Source: Carpediemonas membranifera (taxonomy: Eukaryota > Fornicata). Taken from it: DNA of 64,000 nucleotides. Numbering within the stretch: position 1 is the first letter of the stretch; the number at the start of each line of letters is the position of its first letter. The notes beneath the pieces were generated by a model. The model did no database searches and was not told the DNA's origin. It saw only the letters and a program-made list of their open reading frames with translations. The position numbers were made by a program, and so were the translations under genes. Below, piece by piece: positions 58,140-64,000 of the stretch. The DNA lies in NCBI GenBank assembly GCA_019828565.1, contig JAHDYR010000035.1, positions 124,001-188,000 on the forward strand, in the 5' to 3' direction.

Positions 58140-59786
58140 ATGGGAGCTCAAGCCAGCCGCATTGGTGAGGTCTGGGCTAGCCAACCCACCACTTCGCTCT
58201 TGACCCAGCATTTTTGCGCCAGCTCGCTTGCAGTACAAATGTCATTGAGACCCGACGATTGGAACTGTTTGCAGGAGTTCAACGAGGCGATCAAGGAGGT
58301 TCGTGCTCGAATTAAGGCTATGCACCAAGAAACTGTCACCGAGGAAGAGGTTCTCGCCACGCAGACCGAGGTCGATCAGCTTATCGCGAAGGTGGACCTT
58401 AGAGGCCTCCAGGATCACAAAGGGCCTCAATACAGCGACAATAAGAAGATTCATCACACTGCTATGTTGGCTGCGTCGAAGTATTTGCGAGACAAGTACC
58501 AAAACATCGGTGAAATTGTCCCTCTCATTGTAGAGGCCTTTCGGCACGAGTACAATGAATTTATCTCGACCACAGACAGTGGGAGGCTCCATGTTTCTCA
58601 CGATGAAGCCCTGACGATGCTCTGTAACCTGCAAGTGCGCAACGCCGTCGCCCGCGAGAACCTATGCAAGATCATGTCCGCATTGACCGACCCAGGCGTC
58701 GAACCAGCCCTCCTAACGGCCAGAGACATGGCCAAGGTAATGGGACAGGACATCCCCGGCGATGTCGAAGGAATGATTATTGCAGCCTTCACTCGTCACT
58801 TCAGACGCCCCATCCCAGAAGCTGAAGCACCCGGCTATGCGGCAAAGGAACAGCTCGTGTACGTGCTGCAGCATCTGCCCCCGATTGAGACTAGATCGCG
58901 CGTTCTCATAGACCGGGCAATCAAGACGCTGACCGAGGGCCCGATTCTCTCTATGAACGTCGAGCTCGAAGAGGGTCAGGACCTCCCGGTCGCCATGCAC
59001 ACCCTTCTCCAGGGCACGCTTTGGGCACTTCTTCTGGCATCCGGCGCCGACCCAGATATCGGTCGGACCGAAACCATTGCCCAGAAACATCGCATCAACT
59101 ACTCCCAAAGCGACAAGCTCATTTGGTTCATGTGCAAGAAGTTTTTCTTCACCCGGCAAGTGGCCGAGAAGGACGGTGTCACAGTTCACTCTGTCACTCA
59201 GGCCTCGCCAGGTAAGTTTACGGTATATTCCCACCGGATATACGCCGGTCGATTCTTTTATCTCGCAATATTCTGGCGCATGGGCTTCGTCGGTGGTGTG
59301 CACAAGTATAGTTGGGGTGTCATGCCGCCTGTGGTGTCTGCTTACGGCCTGGGCACTCAGACAGTGCTCCTGAACACCACCAAACGCCTGTACGGTATGG
59401 ATCTTAGTGAGCAGTTCGTATGGAACGACAGGAAGAATCACCGGCCGTCTAATCAAACGATTAACCCTAACCGGCTGACGTTTGCCAACTGCCCCGATAT
59501 TGTCAAGTACACCAAGTCTCTTCCTGCGTGGTCAAAGCATGAGTTGGTCAGCGACGTTCTCTTCACAAACGGCCTTTGCCTCATACTCACACCAGTTGGC
59601 ACAGCTGCTGCTGGTACCCGATCAAAAAGCCTAGTGGGACCGCTGGGGACGCGGCTTGACATGCTGCCCCTCTTCCATATGGTCAGCTTCCCTGATGGAT
59701 TTACCCCTGACATGGCTCTGGTGGAGGACGATAGCGTCGTGTTTATGCAAGATGACCAGCACCTGATCCTCGCACTCGGCAATTGA
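58140..59786 (+). CDS. Intact 548-aa protein, founder paralogue of the arm pseudogenes
   Basis: ATG at 58,140 gives MGAQASRIGEVW, which fits an N-myristoylation signal (Gly2, small residue at 6), suggesting membrane attachment. The N-terminal 120 residues include a heptad-like helix (EFNEAIKEVRARIKAMHQE). The middle and C-terminal parts align with the broken copies at 49.2-50.3 and 55.9-57.0 kb. No known domain is recognised. It is the only complete member of this small local family in the window and is separated from the right arm by about 550 bp. Confidence 0.7.
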   Translation: MGAQASRIGEVWASQPTTSLLTQHFCASSLAVQMSLRPDDWNCLQEFNEAIKEVRARIKAMHQETVTEEEVLATQTEVDQLIAKVDLRGLQDHKGPQYSDNKKIHHTAMLAASKYLRDKYQNIGEIVPLIVEAFRHEYNEFISTTDSGRLHVSHDEALTMLCNLQVRNAVARENLCKIMSALTDPGVEPALLTARDMAKVMGQDIPGDVEGMIIAAFTRHFRRPIPEAEAPGYAAKEQLVYVLQHLPPIETRSRVLIDRAIKTLTEGPILSMNVELEEGQDLPVAMHTLLQGTLWALLLASGADPDIGRTETIAQKHRINYSQSDKLIWFMCKKFFFTRQVAEKDGVTVHSVTQASPGKFTVYSHRIYAGRFFYLAIFWRMGFVGGVHKYSWGVMPPVVSAYGLGTQTVLLNTTKRLYGMDLSEQFVWNDRKNHRPSNQTINPNRLTFANCPDIVKYTKSLPAWSKHELVSDVLFTNGLCLILTPVGTAAAGTRSKSLVGPLGTRLDMLPLFHMVSFPDGFTPDMALVEDDSVVFMQDDQHLILALGN

Positions 59787-59877
59787 CGCTCGCATAGTTA
59801 AAGCGTTAATAGCTTGCCTGCATTTATGTTTGATATGTAACTGACGAGAGAGCACAAGTATCACAACAACAACATCC

Positions 59878-61004
59878 TCACTGCGCATTGTACTTCTCGC
59901 TATCAAACTCCTTGAGTTTCCGAACGACTCTATCAATGCGCCGCATGTTCCTTCCACTGTCCCGATCCCCACCATCTCTCTCAGCAAGAACAGGGCCAAC
60001 CCTCGCCCGGGCATCATCCCGCTGCCGCTTGTACCGTGCTGCGCTATTCTTGGCTCTACTCAGCTGATCTTCAAGGTCCGTCACCTGTATTTCGAGGCCG
60101 GTCTGCTTCTGACGGATCAGTGAAATCTGATTCTGTGAGTTCGCCAGCATTACCCGCAGACCCTTTGCCTCCGATACTGCGACGGCCGTCTTCTTCTCCG
60201 CCTTGTCTCTGCCTCGTTGGATCGTCCAGAGATCCTCCTGCAGGCCCTCGAGCGTCCTCTTCAGGCTGTGACTTGACTCCACAGCATGCTTCTTATCCGA
60301 ATGCAGGTCATCTATCTCGTTCTGGAGGTTGCCGATGACTTGCCTCAGTTGGAACTCAGTGGCCCGGGCTTCGTCGGCTTTCTCAAGCTTGCCGTTGGCT
60401 GAACGAGCTGACTCCTCGAGGCGCTTCTCGCGGTCAATCAGTTCCTTCACACGACCTTCCAGTGTCTTGTTCATCTTTTCTGCGTGAACTGCCTCGAGTT
60501 CAAACCGGTCACGTTGCTTAACGAGCTCAGCGACCTTGGCATCACGGTCCGACAGAATAATCTTCGTTTGAAGCAGCTCGTCGCTTGTCGACTTCAGTTT
60601 GTCCTGTACTTTGGTCAGCTCGGCTTCTAAGGCCGAGATTTTCGACTTTTGCTGCGCACTCTCTTGTTGGTGGATGCGAATTTCAGAAGAAACGATCGCT
60701 GCATCGTTAATACGTGCCTCAAGCTGTTCAATGCGCTGATCTCTATCATCTGTGTAAACGCCAGACATGAATACTAACTGAGAAGGCCGAGATTGTGCTC
60801 GAAGTCCTGTTTCAGCCGCTGAAGGCCGCTTCGGAGATGCTCGTTCTCTCGTAGGACAAATGAGGTGGGATCCTCGCTTTGGTCGAAGGTAATGTCCCCT
60901 ATTAGCGCCGTTGCCATGTCTTCCCGCTCGAATTTTTCTAACGCGATATTCTGCGAACGGTAACGATCGATCGTCGAATATACGGATGAAGCCACCCAAC
61001 GCAT
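59878..61004 (-). CDS. Coiled-coil protein, about 365 aa, one intron
   Basis: Exon 1 (61,004-60,779) and exon 2 (60,749-59,878) join after removal of a 29-nt intron (GTTAGT...TTTACACAG) to give 366 codons. The junction reads HNLGLL/NDRDQRIEQL without a stop. Exon 1 starts MRWVASSVYSTIDRYRSQN; upstream in-frame ATGs near 61,139 are possible. Exon 2 is almost entirely coiled coil (ALEAELTKVQDKLKSTSDEL, LEGRVKELIDREKRLEESA) with a basic C-terminal region. This suggests a structural or cytoskeletal protein; no specific family is recognised. Confidence 0.75.
60750..60778 (-). other. Spliceosomal intron (29 nt) in coiled-coil gene
   Basis: Minus-strand ends GTTAGT and TTTACACAG. Without splicing the first exon stops at once (LGLLS, TAG). 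Confidence 0.85.
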
Positions 61005-61280
61005 CGGCGGCACCTTCTTTCTAAACCCCTTGACTGAGTGTGAATGACCAGGCAACGGTCGACTGGCCAGACAACGGTATGTCGTTGGACCGTTGAATCG
61101 GAAACACCGTTCACGGCACCACGATGGCCCCATAACCATCGGTCGACACTCTTCATCAGCACCACTGCAAGACGTTGGCTGGTGATAACCTTGCTTGCCT
61201 CGTGAACGATTCACGTCTCAGTTTCGACTGGACACAGCTAGTAAGTCAAATGTTTACTGGAACTCGGATATATACATAAA

Positions 61281-64000
61281 TCAGACCTGGCCAAGCTTGA
61301 GATCGAGTGCATCCTCGACCAACTGATCCACGAAGTCAAAGCACTCGCAGCTCAGGTCCTTGGCGGTCAGATCGGGGAAGAGGGCCCTAGCCTCGGTCAG
61401 TGCAGAGTTGGCGAAGATCTGAGCAGACTGCCTCGTGTCGCCGCACCAAAGCATGCGGTTTAGCGCCATCAACTCGGCCACGCGGTACTTGGGTCGGAGG
61501 ATGGCCTCAGAGATGGATCTGATGAGCGCTGCAACGGTGCCGTGTGGCAGTACTGGACCAAGGAGGAGCCGCAGTGCCCTGTGTGAGGCAGCTGGACTGA
61601 ACACGCCGCCGATTGAATGGGCCAGTCCGCGGGAGACATCGACAGTGGTGTCGGGCGAGTCGCCGGTCTTCGCCATCACGCCGTAGATGTGGGATAGTGT
61701 CAGGTTGGCTGCGACAGCATGGGCTATCGCTGTCCTGGCCGTCCAAGCCACACCAGGGTCGACCGAGCGGGCCAGATGTGCGGCCAAAGCACCGTCCTCG
61801 TGCTTGGGCGCATCGCTCGGGAGACTGGGCACGTGAGTGGGCATGCGGTAGGCCTGCTGGCGACCTGGACTGTGGACCGCGGCCAGTTCATGCATGGATA
61901 CGGTCGGGCCTGACACGTACGCGATACACGCGGCGGTCGACGAGATCTGGCACGGCATGTGGTAACCAGAGGTGAATCCGCGCTTAATCAGGTTCGGGGC
62001 TGCGATGACATGGTCGAACAGCCCAGCGTTCGTGGCCCCGGCCGCAACGAGCGACCTGATCACGCCAGGCATAGGCTCAAGTGGGTCTGCGGGGCAAGAA
62101 CTCTGGGCGATCGAGGATGGAAGCAGTGCGGCCAGACCAGCAGGAGGTGTGAGGAGTACTGCGAGCGTCATGAGGTGTGCCCTGCCAGCCTGGGTCGAGA
62201 TAGTGTCATCAGCGAGCACAGGAGCAGTCCTGAGGCTGAGCTGTGCAGCAGGGAGGCCGCAGACGTCAGACACGGTAAACGTGGGCGACTCGAGGTTAAA
62301 CATGACGGGCGGCGTGTCGACGTATGGCACCTCCTTCATCAGCCGCTCAACCGTGCCGCGGAGGACGTATAGCACATCGTGGGACGACTGGTGCGGCTGG
62401 CGGGGTCGGATTACAGGGGCAGCCACCGTGTTGGGCCGGATGTTGAGGAGGACGCTGGGGAGTCGCTGGGCCCGGCGAGGGAGTGTTGAGATCGACTTCA
62501 GGCACTGCTGGAGGCTCTGGCGGCTGGGAGGACTCCTCGGGTCGAAGAGGGCAGCCCATTTGGCGGCGTCCTTCTGGGGGATCTCGCCCTTAGCCTGCGC
62601 GTCCTTGATGAGCTCAACGACCGTTTCGAGTATGGCCTTGTCAGCGTGTGTCCCGGGCTTGGCGATCATCTGTGTAATGGCCCACGTCAGCCAGTCGAAC
62701 GGGCTCACAACGTCCCTGAGTTTGGCCAGACCGGCCGCCACGGAGTTGGCAGCAATGGCAAGTGCGGGCTTCGTAGCAAAGATGAACGATATCACGAAAC
62801 AGGCCGTGTCAGCCGGGGCGGTGAACTTGTGGGGAGACTTGTCCGAGAGGACGCCCCACACGAACTTCTCGGTCCCCCACCAGCTTTTGATGGCCTGGTT
62901 GACGAATGTTTGGATCATAACGCCGTCCACGGCATCGCTCGTCTCGACTGCCAGGGCGCGGCATTGATACAGCACCTCCTCGCGCCTTATGAGGGAGGAG
63001 ATGCAGAGAAGGCCCGCGACAGCACGGCGGACGGCCTGCAGCTCGGTGATGCGGAGGATGCCGATGAGCTGCGGGGTGAGGTGAATGGCGAGAGATGAGC
63101 TCAGCGAGGGCAGCATGGCGATCAGCTGCTCGGCCATGGCTTCCCGGACAGCAGCGGGCAGGTTGGGATCTGCGAGGTGCACCAGCATGGGCAGCAGGAG
63201 CGTCTGTACCTTCGTGGGTGTGTTGATAGCAGTCAGGGCGCGGAGAGCGGCAGAGTTGGCCGTAATGGCGAAGGAGAAGGCCTGTTCGGCCGTCGACTGC
63301 TGTGCGGCAAGGTTGGCCAGCTCCCGAGAAAGGTCGCCCCAAGCGAGGTAGTTATCCGGGCTGATGGATGTGGCGACGTTGAGCAGGTCGACCGCATGCC
63401 CAGACCTCATGCCCGCCTTGAGGCTGGCCATGACCCTGAGGCGCACAGTCTCGCTCTTGATGAGGCCGGTGGTAGGGTTCTTCGCGATTACCTCGCGGCT
63501 CCAGGTCTTCATATCGCCCAGGCCGTGGATGGCACAGTCGAAGCTAAACCAGGTGCTAGAGGCCGTCATTGCGGACAGGATTCTCTCCCTCAGAACGAAG
63601 AAGTTGAGCTCGAGCGTGGTACTCTGTTCCTGGTCGCTGCGGATGGTAGTGGCGTTCATGGCGGCCATGGCGAGACCAGCCATCCTCATCCGACGGAACA
63701 GAGTGCTTCTGATGGCGGTAATATTCGTCATGAAGGGGGGGCGTCTCTGCTGCTGCTGTGGCGGCCTGTCAGGTAGGAGCTCGTTGTTGAAGAGCTTGTA
63801 GATGAACAGGAGGACGAGCGTGCGGAATGTCACCGCGTCCGAGAAGGCCGAGATGCCTTCCCACTTGGCCGGCATGCGCTGGGTGAGCAGCGGCATGATC
63901 TGTGAGAGGTGGCTTGCACCACTTGTGTGCTTGTAGAACTGCGTGTCCTCGTGCTTGCGGGCGCATGACGTGATGAGGCTGAGCTCTGACACCATCTGGG
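61281..64000 (-). CDS. Large helical-repeat protein, C-terminal 900+ aa (possibly FAT-domain/TRRAP-like)
   Basis: The frame is open from the window edge to the stop at 61,281, so the N-terminus lies outside. The part seen is an alpha-helical solenoid. SISPDNYLAWGDLSRELANL followed by AEQAFSFAITANSAALRAL and KVQTLLLPMLVHLADPN has the pattern of FAT-domain TPR-like repeats of PIKK proteins. The non-kinase member TRRAP/Tra1 is one possibility, because no kinase catalytic motif (DxxxxN or DFG) is visible toward the C-terminus, which ends ECFDFVDQLVEDALDLKLGQV. The assignment is tentative; a generic HEAT/ARM-like scaffold is the alternative. Confidence 0.5.
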   Translation of the reverse strand, partial: QMVSELSLITSCARKHEDTQFYKHTSGASHLSQIMPLLTQRMPAKWEGISAFSDAVTFRTLVLLFIYKLFNNELLPDRPPQQQQRRPPFMTNITAIRSTLFRRMRMAGLAMAAMNATTIRSDQEQSTTLELNFFVLRERILSAMTASSTWFSFDCAIHGLGDMKTWSREVIAKNPTTGLIKSETVRLRVMASLKAGMRSGHAVDLLNVATSISPDNYLAWGDLSRELANLAAQQSTAEQAFSFAITANSAALRALTAINTPTKVQTLLLPMLVHLADPNLPAAVREAMAEQLIAMLPSLSSSLAIHLTPQLIGILRITELQAVRRAVAGLLCISSLIRREEVLYQCRALAVETSDAVDGVMIQTFVNQAIKSWWGTEKFVWGVLSDKSPHKFTAPADTACFVISFIFATKPALAIAANSVAAGLAKLRDVVSPFDWLTWAITQMIAKPGTHADKAILETVVELIKDAQAKGEIPQKDAAKWAALFDPRSPPSRQSLQQCLKSISTLPRRAQRLPSVLLNIRPNTVAAPVIRPRQPHQSSHDVLYVLRGTVERLMKEVPYVDTPPVMFNLESPTFTVSDVCGLPAAQLSLRTAPVLADDTISTQAGRAHLMTLAVLLTPPAGLAALLPSSIAQSSCPADPLEPMPGVIRSLVAAGATNAGLFDHVIAAPNLIKRGFTSGYHMPCQISSTAACIAYVSGPTVSMHELAAVHSPGRQQAYRMPTHVPSLPSDAPKHEDGALAAHLARSVDPGVAWTARTAIAHAVAANLTLSHIYGVMAKTGDSPDTTVDVSRGLAHSIGGVFSPAASHRALRLLLGPVLPHGTVAALIRSISEAILRPKYRVAELMALNRMLWCGDTRQSAQIFANSALTEARALFPDLTAKDLSCECFDFVDQLVEDALDLKLGQV

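Noticed and set aside
1-64000. CRISPR arrays, bacterial operons or ribosome-binding sites
   Set aside because: No regularly spaced repeats with unique spacers were seen, and introns, kinesin, LINEs and a DIRS-like element show a eukaryotic nuclear genome.

Overview
The window looks like nuclear DNA of a microbial eukaryote, most likely a free-living metamonad related to the fornicates (Carpediemonas- or Giardia-like). The strongest evidence is five spliceosomal introns I could reconstruct. All are only 28-37 nt long, start GTNNGT and end in a fused branch-point/acceptor motif of the form (C/T)T(A/T)ACACAG. Removing each one restores one continuous reading frame. Genes are otherwise intron-poor, closely packed and on both strands. 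The organism assignment is an inference; no rRNA or other marker gene is present.

Region by region. 1-18.5 kb is a retrotransposon graveyard: a minus-strand LINE (1-2050), a fragment of a CRE/SLACS-like reverse transcriptase (2.05-3.69 kb), a second copy of the same LINE family on the plus strand (about 4.4-7.64 kb), and a longer related LINE (about 10-18.5 kb) with ORF1, endonuclease, RT and a C-terminal zinc knuckle. All LINE ORFs are broken by frameshifts. The two plus-strand LINEs share a densely structured segment between ORF1 and ORF2. A 100-base N gap lies at 18,572-18,671.

18.7-41.3 kb is an unusual gene island with no obvious housekeeping gene. It holds a broken coiled-coil gene, a protein with an integrase-like N-terminal fold, a Cdc7-like kinase with an added zinc module, two SET-domain proteins, two paralogous PHD-like zinc proteins, a helical protein with an R-x4-H (HEPN-like) motif and the same zinc module as the kinase, a 571-aa protein with weak transposase-like layout, and several unknowns. 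Spacers carry a 374-464 bp dispersed repeat (three copies), a recurring ATCCAC/GTGGAT hairpin, palindromes and foldbacks. I propose it as the candidate undescribed system: a large composite mobile or viral-derived element, or a fast-evolving host cluster of chromatin and signalling genes.

41.3-44.8 kb is a minus-strand DIRS-like retrotransposon (gag, RT, RNase H and the start of a tyrosine recombinase) truncated at its 3' end. 45.1-48.3 kb is an intact kinesin-4-like motor gene. 48.6-57.6 kb is an inverted duplication: two nearly identical 1.63-kb arms, each with one intact 160-aa ORF and one broken gene, bracket a tandem ABCD-type ABC transporter and an ankyrin-repeat protein. 58.1-64 kb holds an intact paralogue of the broken arm gene, a coiled-coil gene with one intron, and the C-terminal part of a large helical-repeat protein running off the window.

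Many apparent frameshifts fall in homopolymer runs (for example 22,756, 23,313, 28,719, 34,589, 36,437, 38,084, 38,158, 43,716). Part of the apparent gene decay may therefore be consensus error rather than pseudogenisation.
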